NCBI RefSeq assembly: GCF_900187565.1 | Contig: NZ_FYED01000001.1 | Coordinates: 62,001-126,000, forward strand | Origin: Pseudomonas sp. Irchel 3A7 | GTDB lineage: Bacteria > Pseudomonadota > Gammaproteobacteria > Pseudomonadales > Pseudomonadaceae | Length of the DNA: 64,000 bases | Direction: 5' to 3' | Shown: piece by piece, positions 49,815-58,731 of the stretch | How positions within the stretch are numbered: position 1 is the first letter of the stretch | Layout of the letters: each line of letters opens with the position of its first letter | The notes under the pieces: generated by a model | Databases searched by the model: none | What the model was told of the DNA's origin: nothing | What the model saw: only the letters and a program-made list of their open reading frames with translations | Made by a program: the position numbers and the translations under genes

Positions 49815-51080
49815 ATGAAAAACGCATCTCCAGCCCGTGCCGTGGGTATCGACTTTGGCACATCCAACTCCACCGTCGGCTGGCTGCGCCCCGGCATGGA
49901 AACGCTGATCGCGCTGGAGGACGACAAGATCACCCTGCCCTCGGTGGTCTTCTTCAACCTGGAAGAACGCCGCCCGGTGTACGGCCGGCTGGCGCTGCAC
50001 GAGTACCTGGAAGGCTACGAAGGCCGCCTGATGCGCTCGCTCAAGAGCCTGCTGGGTTCCAAGTTGATCAAGCACGACACCAGCGTCCTGGACACGGCGA
50101 TGCCGTTCAAGGACCTGCTCGGGCTGTTTATCGGCCAACTCAAGAGCCGCGCCGAAGCCGCCGCCGGTCGGGAATTCGAAGAAGTGGTGCTGGGCCGCCC
50201 GGTGTTCTTTGTCGATGATGATCCAATGGCGGACAAGGAAGCCGAAGACACCCTGGTGGATGTGGCGCGCAAGATCGGCTTCAAGGAAGTCTCGTTCCAG
50301 TTCGAACCGATAGCGGCTGCTTTCGACTACGAGTCGACCATCGAGAAAGAAGAGCTGGTGCTGATCGTCGACATCGGCGGCGGTACGTCCGACTTCTCCC
50401 TGGTGCGCCTGTCGCCCGAGCGTCGGGGTGTGGATAACCGTCACGAAGACATCCTGGCCACTGGCGGTGTGCACATCGGCGGGACCGATTTCGACAAGCA
50501 ACTGAGCCTGCAAGGCCTGATGCCGCTGTTCGGCTATGGCAGCCGGATGAAGAGTGGCGCCTACATGCCCACCAGCCACCACATGAACCTGGCGACCTGG
50601 CACACCATCAACTCGGTGTATTCGCAGAAGTCGCAACTGGCGTTGGGGAGCATGCGCTACGACATCGAAGACACCGGAGGCATCGACCGCCTGTTCAAGC
50701 TGATCGAACAGCGCGCCGGGCACTGGCTGGCCATGCTGACGGAAGAAACCAAGATCGAGTTGACCTATTGCGACAGCCGTCATGTGCCACTGGATCGCAT
50801 CGAAGCCGGTTTGAGCGTGGAGCTGACCCGTGCGCTGTTCGAATCGGCCATCGACAATCTGCTGGAACGCGTGCGCAACAGCGTGAGCCAGTTGCTGGCC
50901 GATGCCAACGTGCAGGTCGGTCAGGTGGACACGGTTTTCTTCACGGGTGGTTCGAGCGGGATTCCGGCGCTGCGTAACAGCATCTCGGCCATGCTGCCGA
51001 ATGCGCGGCATGTGGAAGGGAACATCTTTGGCAGCATTGGTAGTGGTTTGGCCATTGAAGCGGCGAAGCGCTACGGCTGA
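49815..51080 (+). CDS. Short Hsp70-family protein without substrate-binding domain (YegD-like)
   Basis: 421 residues. The N-terminal nucleotide-binding fold is complete: VGIDFGTSNSTVGWL, LIVDIGGGTSDFSLV and FFTGGSSGIPAL. It ends right after the ATPase domain, so the usual ~230-residue substrate-binding and lid part of DnaK is missing. Such proteins are ATPases of unclear role. It is transcribed away from cbpA across a 296-base gap, which suggests, but does not prove, a functional link. Confidence 0.88.
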   Translation: MKNASPARAVGIDFGTSNSTVGWLRPGMETLIALEDDKITLPSVVFFNLEERRPVYGRLALHEYLEGYEGRLMRSLKSLLGSKLIKHDTSVLDTAMPFKDLLGLFIGQLKSRAEAAAGREFEEVVLGRPVFFVDDDPMADKEAEDTLVDVARKIGFKEVSFQFEPIAAAFDYESTIEKEELVLIVDIGGGTSDFSLVRLSPERRGVDNRHEDILATGGVHIGGTDFDKQLSLQGLMPLFGYGSRMKSGAYMPTSHHMNLATWHTINSVYSQKSQLALGSMRYDIEDTGGIDRLFKLIEQRAGHWLAMLTEETKIELTYCDSRHVPLDRIEAGLSVELTRALFESAIDNLLERVRNSVSQLLADANVQVGQVDTVFFTGGSSGIPALRNSISAMLPNARHVEGNIFGSIGSGLAIEAAKRYG

Positions 51081-51083
51081 GGA

Positions 51084-51179
51084 GCAGCTGCGAGCTTCAA
51101 GCTGCAAGCTTCAAGTAAGGGCAAAGAGCAGACCGTGTCCGCTCCTGCTTTTACTTGCCGCTTGTAGCTTGTAGCTGCC
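51084..51179. repeat. Third-type inverted repeat (GCAGCTGCGAGCTTCAAGC family)
   Basis: GCAGCTGCGAGCTTCAAGCT at 51084 and a diverged inverse ending in GCTTGTAGCTTGTAGCTGC at 51179 flank a ~30-base core between converging Hsp70-like and AI-2E genes. A 26-base identical arm recurs at 56699. Confidence 0.7.
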
Positions 51180-51180
51180 T

Positions 51181-52194
51181 CTAGATCATCCCCACCTGCT
51201 TCAACTCGCTCTTCAGGTACGCATAGTAAATCGGCCCCGCCACCACTCCCGGCAGGCCGAACGCGGCTTCGAACACCAGCATCGCCAACAGCAACTCCCA
51301 CGACTTGGCACTGATCTGCCCGCCGACGATGCGCGCGTTGAGAAAGTACTCCAACTTGTGGATCACGATCAGGTAACCCAGCGCCGCCACAGCCACCCAG
51401 ATCGACAGCGACAGGCCGACGATGGTGATCAGGGTGTTCGACATCAAGTTGCCGATCACCGGCAACAGGCCGAGCAGGAAGGTCAGGACGATCAGGGTCT
51501 TGGTCAACGGCAGCTTGATGCCGAGCATCGGCAGCACAACGGCCAGGAAGATCCCGGTGAAGAAGGTGTTGAGCAGGGAAATCTTGATCTGCGCGAACAC
51601 GATGTTGCGAAAGGCCTGGACCAGCAGGTGCAGACGATCGAACAACGCGGCGGCTAAAGGCTTGCGCTTGGTCAGGTCCGGCACGCGCTGCAAGGCAATG
51701 ATCGCGCCGAGTACCATGCCGATCAACAGCGTCACAAACATGTGTGCCGCGTCCTTGCCTACCAGCTGCAAGTCACTGAGGTGTTTACTGATCCACTCGC
51801 CAATCGCCACACGAAACTCGGCGGCACTGGCCGGCAGGTAGGCGTCGATGAAGGGTGGCAGTTGCCCGCGAGCGCGGTCGACCACGCCCATGAACTTGTC
51901 GAGAGAAGCGCCGGGGTTTTCCGCCTCGTGCAGCAGAAAGCTGAAGGCACCGGCAAAGATCAGCGCCAGGACACTGACAATCAAAGTCCCTAACAATGCC
52001 ACCGCGAGCCAGCGCGCGCGCCGACCTTCGATCAGCCGTTGCAACTGCGGGGTGAGCATGTTCACCAGCTCGAACACCAGCAACCCGGCCAACAGACTGG
52101 GCAACAACCGCAGTGGAATCACCAGCAGCAACCCGCCGAAAATGATGACCCAGCTGATGACCAGCAACACTTGACGCTGAGAAAACGTTGGCAT
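51181..52194 (-). CDS. AI-2E family transporter
   Basis: 337 residues with about eight membrane helices, starting MPTFSQRQVLLVISWVIIFGG. The family blocks FVTLLIGMVLGAIIALQR and the C-terminal GLPGVVAGPIYYAYLKSEL are seen. The family is named after a predicted exporter of autoinducer-2; most members move unknown compounds or ions. No partner gene is adjacent. Confidence 0.85.
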   Translation of the reverse strand: MPTFSQRQVLLVISWVIIFGGLLLVIPLRLLPSLLAGLLVFELVNMLTPQLQRLIEGRRARWLAVALLGTLIVSVLALIFAGAFSFLLHEAENPGASLDKFMGVVDRARGQLPPFIDAYLPASAAEFRVAIGEWISKHLSDLQLVGKDAAHMFVTLLIGMVLGAIIALQRVPDLTKRKPLAAALFDRLHLLVQAFRNIVFAQIKISLLNTFFTGIFLAVVLPMLGIKLPLTKTLIVLTFLLGLLPVIGNLMSNTLITIVGLSLSIWVAVAALGYLIVIHKLEYFLNARIVGGQISAKSWELLLAMLVFEAAFGLPGVVAGPIYYAYLKSELKQVGMI

Positions 52195-52320
52195 ACAGCC
52201 TCAAAACGAACGGCGTAAAAGGATTGGCAGTCTGCCAGCGATCCGGTGTCAGCACTAGAGATTGTGTGGGACGACCCTGGTCGGGGTTCCGATCAAGATT
52301 TGCAGCGCCCTTACCGGCCC

Positions 52321-52394
52321 CTTCGCGAGCAGGCTCGCTCCCACATTTGTCCTATGAACACACATCCACTGTGGGAGCGAGCCTGCTCGCGAAG
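52321..52394. repeat. REPIN-type inverted REP pair, short core
   Basis: CTTCGCGAGCAGGCTCGCTC (52321) and its inverse ending at 52394, core about 24 bases, orientation as in 26881 and 41143. It lies between the AI-2E gene and the psiF-like gene. Confidence 0.85.
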
Positions 52395-52430
52395 AGGCCC
52401 TCTCAACCACCACAGAACCCCGATCAATGC

Positions 52431-52739
52431 CTATTTTTTCTTCAGGCACTCACTCATGAACGCCTTGCGCGCATCGCCCTTGAGGGCCTTGGTCGCCGCG
52501 TCGGCATTGCAGGTTTTCATTTTCTCTTGCTGCGGAGTCAGGGCTTTACCGGCATCGTTTGCTGCCGGTGCCGCCTTGAGGCAATTGCTCATGAAGGCCT
52601 TGCGCTCGTCGCCCTTGAGGCTTTTTGCGGTAGCGTCGGCGTTGCAGGTGGTCATCTTGTTCTGTTGTTCAGTGGCGGCAAAGCCCTGGGCGCAGAGCAG
52701 CAAACCGATCATCAACAAAGGGGCACGCAACATCTTCAT
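52431..52739 (-). CDS. PsiF-family secreted protein
   Basis: 102 residues from the ATG at 52739 (MKMLRAPLLMIGLLLCAQGF), with a signal peptide ending near FAATEQ. It contains two copies of the PsiF motif: MTTCNADATAKSLKGDERKA and MKTCNADAATKALKGDARKA, each followed by FMSxCLK. PsiF is named for phosphate starvation in E. coli; its role is unknown. The eight residues upstream in frame were not included. Confidence 0.9.
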   Translation of the reverse strand: MKMLRAPLLMIGLLLCAQGFAATEQQNKMTTCNADATAKSLKGDERKAFMSNCLKAAPAANDAGKALTPQQEKMKTCNADAATKALKGDARKAFMSECLKKK

Positions 52740-52803
52740 GGAGTTTTCTCCTTGTTGCCGCACCGAGGGGAACGGCCTCGCAGTGCAGTGTAGTCAACAG
52801 CCG

Positions 52804-53598
52804 TTACACCTTCCTGCTCTCCAAATGGCTGCGTCGATACTGCTCCGGCGTGCATCCGGCCTGGCGCTGGAACATCGCAATGAACGCCGAGCCTGTGCTG
52901 TAGCCCATGTCGAAGGCGATTTCCTGAATGCTGCGATGGCTGTCCAGCGCTTCGAGGGCGGCGAGAAACCGCAGGCGCTGGCGCCACTCGCCGAAGCTCA
53001 TGCCCAACTCTCGGACAAACTGCCGTGCCAGGGTGCGCTCGCTCACATGAATGTGCGCCGCCCAATCCGCCAATGGCCGGTTATCGCCAGGCTCTTTCTG
53101 CAGGGCTTCGAGAATGCCAAGCAAACCGGTACTGCTGGCGTAGGGGAGGTAGCACTCATGCACGGGGGCCTGTTGCAGCTGATCCACCAACACCTGGGCC
53201 AGGCGCTGGTCCGCGTCGCGCTCGGGAATTTTCACATCACGGGCGGCGAAATCCTTGAGGATGGCCTTGAGTATGTCGCTGATGGCCAGGGTGCAGGCTT
53301 GCGATGGCAGATCACGGCAAAGGACCGGCGCGAGGCAGACCGCGCGATAGTTGATCGGCTGGTTGCTGTAGAAGCTGTGCTCGGTCTCGGGTGGCACCCA
53401 CACGGCGTATTGCGGCGGTGACATGAAGCGGCTGCCACCGATCTCCATGTGGAGCACACCATAGGCCGAATATTCCAGGGTGCCCCACGGATGCCGGTGC
53501 GCTGAAGCGAAGCGGTGCGCATCAAAATCGGCGTAGCGGAAGTAAACCGGGGCCGGCAGTTCGCTGAAATCCAGCAGGTCGATGTGTTGACTGGTCAT
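52804..53598 (-). CDS. AraC-family transcriptional regulator (cupin sensor)
   Basis: 264 residues from the ATG at 53598 (MTSQHIDLLDFSELPAP); an in-frame ATG at 53613 adds five. The N-terminal cupin-like sensor (HRHPWGTLEYSAYGVLHME) precedes a C-terminal AraC double helix-turn-helix (IHVSERTLARQFVRELG and SIQEIAFDMGYSTGSAFIAM). It is transcribed away from the DMT transporter gene, a common regulator-target arrangement, so it may control that exporter. Confidence 0.92.
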   Translation of the reverse strand: MTSQHIDLLDFSELPAPVYFRYADFDAHRFASAHRHPWGTLEYSAYGVLHMEIGGSRFMSPPQYAVWVPPETEHSFYSNQPINYRAVCLAPVLCRDLPSQACTLAISDILKAILKDFAARDVKIPERDADQRLAQVLVDQLQQAPVHECYLPYASSTGLLGILEALQKEPGDNRPLADWAAHIHVSERTLARQFVRELGMSFGEWRQRLRFLAALEALDSHRSIQEIAFDMGYSTGSAFIAMFQRQAGCTPEQYRRSHLESRKV

Positions 53599-53694
53599 GC
53601 TGTCCGGAATCAAGGGTGGGTTGTCTGGATCGAAGTATAGGCTTGTATCCGGACAGAGGATAATTGGCCCTCATTAACGTTCTGGTTTTCCCCG

Positions 53695-54570
53695 ATGCAA
53701 TACGCTTATCCCCTGCTGGCCATTTTTATCTGGGCCGGCAACACCGTGATCACGAAAATGTCTGCCGGGGCGATCTTCCCCGCGGAGATCGGTTTTTACC
53801 GCTGGCTGCTCGCCGGACTGCTGTTCACACCCTTCATGCTCAAACCGGTGATCGCCCACTGGCCGGCAATCCGACCGCACCTGGGCAAGATTTTCATTCT
53901 CGGCGTGCTGGGCATGGCGGTCTATCAGAGCCTGGCGTACTTCGCCGCGGCCCTGACCACGGCCACCAACATGGGCATCATTCTGTCCCTGATGCCGCTG
54001 ATGTCGCTGGCCATGGCGATCATCAGCCTCGGCCAGCGCCTGACCGCCGGCGCACTGGCGGGTGCAGTCCTGTCGTTCGCCGGAGTCTTGGTGGTGGTCT
54101 CCTCCGGCAGCCTCGACGTGCTGTTGGAGCACGGGGTAAACCTGGGTGACGCGATGATGCTGGTCGCCACGCTGGCCTATGCGGTGTACAGCACACTGCT
54201 GAAGAAATGGCAGCTGAAATTACCGCCGCTGGTTTTATTGTATTTGCAGGTACTGGTGGCGGTGGTGGTGCTGTTTCCGTTATTCCTCGCTTCACCGAAG
54301 ACCGGCCTGACCCTGCAGAACATGCCGCTGGTGCTGTACGCCTGCTTGCTGGCTTCGATGCTGGCGCCGCTGGCGTGGATGCAGGCCGTGGTGCGTCTGG
54401 GGCCGAGCCGGACCACGCTGTTTTTCAATTTGCTGCCGGTGATGACTGCCTTGATTGCGGCGCTGGTGTTGCATGAGCAATTGGCGATGTATCACCTGGT
54501 GGGCGGAATGTTGACCTTGGGTGGGGTGATTCTTTCCGAGCGCTGGACCACGGTATTAGGGCGGGCATAA
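53695..54570 (+). CDS. DMT-superfamily (EamA) transporter
   Basis: 291 residues with ten membrane helices in two EamA repeats (FIWAGNTVITKMSAGAIF to VVVSSG; then LVATLAYAVYSTLLKKWQL to the end). It probably exports a small amino acid or metabolite. It shares an intergenic region with the divergent AraC-type regulator. The start at 53695 (MQYAYPLLAIFIWAGN) was chosen as the first ATG with coding character. A second-family REP pair follows. Confidence 0.9.
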   Translation: MQYAYPLLAIFIWAGNTVITKMSAGAIFPAEIGFYRWLLAGLLFTPFMLKPVIAHWPAIRPHLGKIFILGVLGMAVYQSLAYFAAALTTATNMGIILSLMPLMSLAMAIISLGQRLTAGALAGAVLSFAGVLVVVSSGSLDVLLEHGVNLGDAMMLVATLAYAVYSTLLKKWQLKLPPLVLLYLQVLVAVVVLFPLFLASPKTGLTLQNMPLVLYACLLASMLAPLAWMQAVVRLGPSRTTLFFNLLPVMTALIAALVLHEQLAMYHLVGGMLTLGGVILSERWTTVLGRA

Positions 54571-54574
54571 CCGT

Positions 54575-54707
54575 TGTGGCGAGGGAGCTTGCTCCCGTTC
54601 GGCGGCGCAGCCGCCGCAAAATCAAACGCTGCGATGTGTCAGAGGAAGTCGAGTGACAGGATTTGGGGCTGCTACGCAGCCCAGCGGGAGCAAGCTCCCT
54701 CGCCACA
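54575..54707. repeat. REP pair of the second family
   Basis: TGTGGCGAGGGAGCTTGCTC (54575) and its inverse ending at 54707 flank a ~90-base core with a small GC hairpin (GGCGGCGCAGCCGCC). It lies between the converging DMT and lipase genes. Same family as 48093. Confidence 0.8.
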
Positions 54708-54713
54708 GGCGGT

Positions 54714-55604
54714 CTAAAGCCCTGCCGCTTCAAGCCTCGCCGCATGTTCGACAAACAGCCTCACCGGCTCGGCCCCCTTTCCCACCAACCCCAACGACTG
54801 ATTGACGATGTCGAAGTGGTCCAGCGGGTAATCATCGCCAATCACCGTCCCCAGATGCGAGCTGTAGCGTCCGACCATCCCGTCGCAATGCCCGGCTTCG
54901 CGCACAAAGGTCCTGGCGAACAGCCGGCAACTGCGGTTGGTGCCATCGAGCAGGTTGAGTCCGCGATTGGTCTTGCCCGGCTGCAAAATGCCAGACCAGG
55001 AGTAATAACGCACGCCATTGACCTCTTCCGCCCCCTGCCCGCCCCAGGTCTCGGGCAGCCCTTGTGGATAACGCTGATTGAACAGCGCCACGCCTTCGGT
55101 GGTGAGTGAGTGGTGGGACGCGTGGATATCCACAGGCAGTTTCGGTCCGCGATACCCGGTTTCCAGCAGGCTCATCAACGCGCCGATCAGACGCAGCAAA
55201 GAACTCAGCAGCCGGCCACGGACACTGTCATGTGGATAATGTTTGTGCAGGTAGTCGGCGAGTTCCGAACCATGATTCGGCCCCGCCACCGACGTCACCG
55301 ACGCGACCTGGTCGGGTCGCTTGGCGGCAGCATACCGAGCCGTCAGCGAACCCTGGCTATGGCCTATCAAATTGACCTTCTCGGCCCCGGTTTCGCGCAA
55401 AATCTCTTCTATCCGCGCCAGCAACTGCTCACCGCGCACCTCGTTGGAGTTGAGCGGCGAGACCTGCACCGCAAACACCACTGCACCGCCCTGGCGCAGC
55501 GCGGAAATGATCCCGTACCAGTACGGATACAGCAGCAAGCGCACAAATCCGAGCATTCCCGGGACCAGCACCAACGGATAGCGCGGGGCGAAACCTTGCG
55601 ACAT
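54714..55604 (-). CDS. Triacylglycerol lipase (alpha/beta hydrolase, family I)
   Basis: 296 residues starting MSQGFAPRYPLVLVPGMLGF. The oxyanion-hole block (LVLVPGMLGF), the nucleophile elbow GHSQG (in KVNLIGHSQGSLTARY), and an Asp/His-containing end (DDYPLDHFDIVNQ) fit Pseudomonas family I lipases. There is no N-terminal signal peptide, unlike exported lipases of this group, so it may act inside the cell or leave by another route. No lipase foldase gene is adjacent. Confidence 0.9.
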   Translation of the reverse strand: MSQGFAPRYPLVLVPGMLGFVRLLLYPYWYGIISALRQGGAVVFAVQVSPLNSNEVRGEQLLARIEEILRETGAEKVNLIGHSQGSLTARYAAAKRPDQVASVTSVAGPNHGSELADYLHKHYPHDSVRGRLLSSLLRLIGALMSLLETGYRGPKLPVDIHASHHSLTTEGVALFNQRYPQGLPETWGGQGAEEVNGVRYYSWSGILQPGKTNRGLNLLDGTNRSCRLFARTFVREAGHCDGMVGRYSSHLGTVIGDDYPLDHFDIVNQSLGLVGKGAEPVRLFVEHAARLEAAGL

Positions 55605-55724
55605 GGGCGAACATCCTTGTGATCGAGGGTTGTAAGTGAGCGTTGAAGCAAGGCGGGATGCAAGACATCCGCCAAGCTAAGCCAGCGAACATGACAACTC
55701 GACGACCAGTTTAAGACATCCACC

Positions 55725-56030
55725 CTACTTCAACCCCACTACCCCCGCCACGATCAGCCCGACCGAGAGCAACTTGACCGCGCTCAGGCTTTCACCCAGC
55801 AACGCAAACCCGAGAAATACCGTGCCCAACGAACCGATGGCAGTCCAGATCGGGTAGGCGATGCTCACCGGCAACTCGCGCATGGCCAGTGTCAGGAAGT
55901 ACACCCCGCCCACTGCGGCCACCACGGTGATCAGCGACGGCCACAGGCGGGTGAAGCCCTCGGCGTACTTCATGCCCATGGCGAAGGTGACTTCGAACCC
56001 GGCGGCGATCAGCAAGAACAGCCAGGCCAT
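55725..56030 (-). CDS. Small multidrug resistance (SMR) transporter, Gdx/SugE-like
   Basis: 101 residues in four membrane helices. The essential glutamate is in helix 1 (LIAAGFEVTFAMGMKYAEGF), and the GFTRLWPS segment fits the SugE/Gdx guanidinium-exporter subgroup more than EmrE. The single copy can act as a dual-topology dimer. The ATG directly follows the azoR stop (56031), so the two are co-transcribed. No ykkC/guanidine riboswitch was seen upstream. Confidence 0.85.
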   Translation of the reverse strand: MAWLFLLIAAGFEVTFAMGMKYAEGFTRLWPSLITVVAAVGGVYFLTLAMRELPVSIAYPIWTAIGSLGTVFLGFALLGESLSAVKLLSVGLIVAGVVGLK

Positions 56031-56669
56031 CTAGAACTCCCTGGCCAGCGCCAGCAAACGCTGTTCGGCCTCGGCGGCGGAAACCTCGAAGGTGCGTGCC
56101 TCGGACTCTTCGCCCTCGGCGGCGACCACTGTGACATCGGTGATACCAATAAAACCCAATGCCGTTCGCAACAAGGGATCGGCGTGATTCATGGCTTCCA
56201 GCTCGCCACCCGGACCAAAACCGAAGCCGCCGCGACTGGTGATGATCAGTGCTTTTTTGCCCCGCACTAGCGGTTCGTATTGGGCGATACCGTTGTCGAG
56301 CGTGTGATTGAAGGTCAACCCAAGCCGCACGATCTGATCGATCCAGGCCTTCAAGCCGCTGGGGACGCTGAAGTTGTGCATCGGCGTGGAAATCACCAGC
56401 AAGTCATGGTCCAGCAACTCGCCGACCAGTTCATCGCTGAACGCCAGGTCGGCCTGCATCGACAATGGCCGGGCATCGGGTTCAGGGTAGAACGCGGCCG
56501 CCACGAAGGCTTCATTGACTGGCGGAATCAGCGCCCGCCCGACTTCGCGGCGGGTCAGCTGTGCGTGGGGATTACGCGCCTGCCAGGCTGACAAAAACAC
56601 TTCGGACAAACGTCGGGAGTGCGAGCGCTCACCACGTGGACTGGCATGAATGGCAAGAATTTTACTCAT
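56031..56669 (-). CDS. azoR: FMN-dependent NADH-azoreductase
   Basis: 212 residues with the flavodoxin-like start [20 protein letters not shown] (FMN phosphate loop) and the [20 protein letters not shown] block of AzoR. It reduces quinones and azo compounds with NADH. It is divergent from a LysR regulator across a 109-base gap, the usual arrangement for a regulator and its target. It is followed by the SMR gene with no gap. Confidence 0.93.
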   Translation of the reverse strand: MSKILAIHASPRGERSHSRRLSEVFLSAWQARNPHAQLTRREVGRALIPPVNEAFVAAAFYPEPDARPLSMQADLAFSDELVGELLDHDLLVISTPMHNFSVPSGLKAWIDQIVRLGLTFNHTLDNGIAQYEPLVRGKKALIITSRGGFGFGPGGELEAMNHADPLLRTALGFIGITDVTVVAAEGEESEARTFEVSAAEAEQRLLALAREF

Positions 56670-56698
56670 CTGAATCTCCTCGGAGCTAAACTAAAACT

Positions 56699-56734
56699 GC
56701 TTGTGGCTTGCAGCTTGAAGCTCGCAGCTGCCCC
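56699..56734. repeat. Single arm of the third-type repeat
   Basis: GCTTGTGGCTTGCAGCTTGA and on to CAGCTGCCCC. A 26-base stretch is identical to the inverse of the arm at 51084. No facing arm was found nearby. It lies in the azoR-LysR promoter gap. Confidence 0.6.
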
Positions 56735-56778
56735 TATTCAACTGAACAAAAATCAGTCTGGATGAATCCATTTCATCC

Positions 56779-57693
56779 ATGGAGCATTCAATGTTTGCCT
56801 CGCTACCGCTGACCGCCCTGCGCGCCTTCGAATCCGCTTCACGCCTGCTGAGCTTCAAGGCTGCCGCCGAAGAACTGTCGGTGACCCCGACGGCGGTGTC
56901 CCATCAAATACGCTCGCTGGAGACGTGGCTCGGCGTGCCGTTGTTTGAACGCTTGCCACGTCAGGTACGCCTGACCGACTGCGGCGAACGGCTGTTCCAC
57001 AGCCTGCATGGCGCTTTTCTGGAAGTGGCGCAAAGCGTCGACACCCTGCGCCCGCAACGCAGCGGCACGAACCTGACGATCTCCACCACCGCCGCCTTCG
57101 CCGCCCTGTGGCTGGTGCCTCGCCTGGGGCGCTTTTACGCCCGCCATCCAAACATCAGCCTGCGTCTCGATACCCATTGCGAAGTCATCGATCTGCATCA
57201 GGACGCCAGCGTCGATCTGGTGGTGCGCTACAGCCTCGATGACTATCCGAACCTGTATGGATTGTGCCTGTTCGACGAATCCTTCGGCGTCTATGGCTCA
57301 CCAGAACAAGTGAGCCTGGCCACCACTCGCACGCCAACGCTGATCAGCGTGCACTGGCACAACTCCAAGCTCTATGCCCACGGCTGGGAGGCCTGGTGCG
57401 CACAGGCTGGCGAGACCTGGCTGACCGGCCAGCCCGCCGTGCGTGAATACGATGAAGAGCATTACGCCCTGCAAGCAGCGATCGCCGGGCAAGGTCTGGT
57501 GCTGGCGAGCAACATTCTGGTATCCGAAAACGTTGCCAGCGGTGTGCTGGTGCCTTATCGGGGCGATGTGCAGGTGGATGGCGCCGGATACAGCGCACTC
57601 TGTGTACCGGGGCGTGAGCGACATCCTCCGGTTCGAGCGTTTTTTGCGTGGTTGCGAGAAGAAGCACTTGGCTCGGGACAGGCCGTGCGTTGA
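56779..57693 (+). CDS. LysR-family transcriptional regulator (GcvA-like)
   Basis: 304 residues. The N-terminal winged helix-turn-helix (ALRAFESASRLLSFKAAAEE, SVTPTAVSHQIRSLETWL) and the periplasmic-binding-like effector domain follow the GcvA type (LPRQVRLTDCGERLF). An in-frame ATG at 56791 is an alternative start. It is divergent from azoR and the SMR gene and may regulate them; this is inferred from position. Confidence 0.92.
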   Translation: MEHSMFASLPLTALRAFESASRLLSFKAAAEELSVTPTAVSHQIRSLETWLGVPLFERLPRQVRLTDCGERLFHSLHGAFLEVAQSVDTLRPQRSGTNLTISTTAAFAALWLVPRLGRFYARHPNISLRLDTHCEVIDLHQDASVDLVVRYSLDDYPNLYGLCLFDESFGVYGSPEQVSLATTRTPTLISVHWHNSKLYAHGWEAWCAQAGETWLTGQPAVREYDEEHYALQAAIAGQGLVLASNILVSENVASGVLVPYRGDVQVDGAGYSALCVPGRERHPPVRAFFAWLREEALGSGQAVR

Positions 57694-57910
57694 GCTTCAA
57701 AGATAAGTCACTCGACATTTAGATATAAAAGATTGAGCACCTCTCCATTAAAAACACAACCCGAAAACCTGATAGATAGAAAACAACTCAACATCTAACA
57801 CTTCACCTATATTTAAAGTCACAAACCTTAAATGGACTTTTTATCGGAGAAAATTAATCTAAAACCGTAACCAACCGGTTGCTTACACAATCAAGTAAAG
57901 GACTACTCAC

Positions 57911-58675
57911 ATGTTTTTGGAACAACGACTCGAATTTGTCGACTCCCTTCCATCGTTACCACTGATCACAATGCCACGGGCATTCTCCGGCACGTCTGGA
58001 GACCAGCCCGCATACGATATAAACAAACCAAACGCCAGCGCATTGCCTGGCACAATCGATGTGTTTATGCCTGGTGTTTCGCAACAACTGATGGAGGATG
58101 TCAACATCTGCAAACTAATAATGCAAAGGGACGCAGATAGATTATATCCGAATGACACCCAGTTATTTGAATGGTACAAACACTATGTTACTGGCTTGAG
58201 CAAGCTGGGCTGGATCATTCAAGCCAAGGACATTCAAGAGACCACTATCCGAAGAGTTGGACTGACGATGGATCAGGTTGCCCTGGAAATTGCCAAGGGG
58301 TTGATTGGTGCAAATAGTGCTCAAATCCTCGCAAACGTCGGCAAACAGGCAGTAGAGGCGGCACAAAAAAATCCTCGAGCCATCGATATTTTTAATCGAA
58401 ATTCCAAGCTTGGAAAACAAGCCAAGTTCGACATCGCTCCCGTTTGGGTTGATGGTAACGGACAAGCGAACATGGTCCTTAACTGCATATCCCTCGACGC
58501 AAGGGAAAGCACCCGTGGCGTCCTGTTCTGGAAATCCACAAGGCAATCCACCACCATCAAGACCGGGGCCGTGCGGACATACCTGGACAACCGCGTGTTC
58601 TCTGGCATTCGCGAACTGCTGTATAGGAAATTCAGCAAGCAAGCTGAAGATTTTATTGAGGGGCTAAACTTCTAA
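57911..58675 (+). CDS. Unknown protein, member A of the four-gene paralogous family
   Basis: 254 residues, not recognised. No signal peptide. The shared order is visible: a strand then helix with D-x-x (TIDVFMPGVSQQLMEDVNIC), WYKHYVTGLSKLGW, a helical middle (MDQVALEIAKGLIGANSA), strands with FDIAPVWVDGNG and CISLDARE, and a basic C-terminal helix (VFSGIRELLYRKFSKQ). About 215 AT-rich bases without a gene lie upstream, with an AAGGA ribosome site near 57898. The next member follows after 56 bases. The gene is visibly AT-richer than its neighbours. Confidence 0.72.
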   Translation: MFLEQRLEFVDSLPSLPLITMPRAFSGTSGDQPAYDINKPNASALPGTIDVFMPGVSQQLMEDVNICKLIMQRDADRLYPNDTQLFEWYKHYVTGLSKLGWIIQAKDIQETTIRRVGLTMDQVALEIAKGLIGANSAQILANVGKQAVEAAQKNPRAIDIFNRNSKLGKQAKFDIAPVWVDGNGQANMVLNCISLDARESTRGVLFWKSTRQSTTIKTGAVRTYLDNRVFSGIRELLYRKFSKQAEDFIEGLNF

Positions 58676-58731
58676 GTCAACACAAACTGCAAACTAATAC
58701 ACTTAAACACCAAACCAGAGTCCCAGCCATC

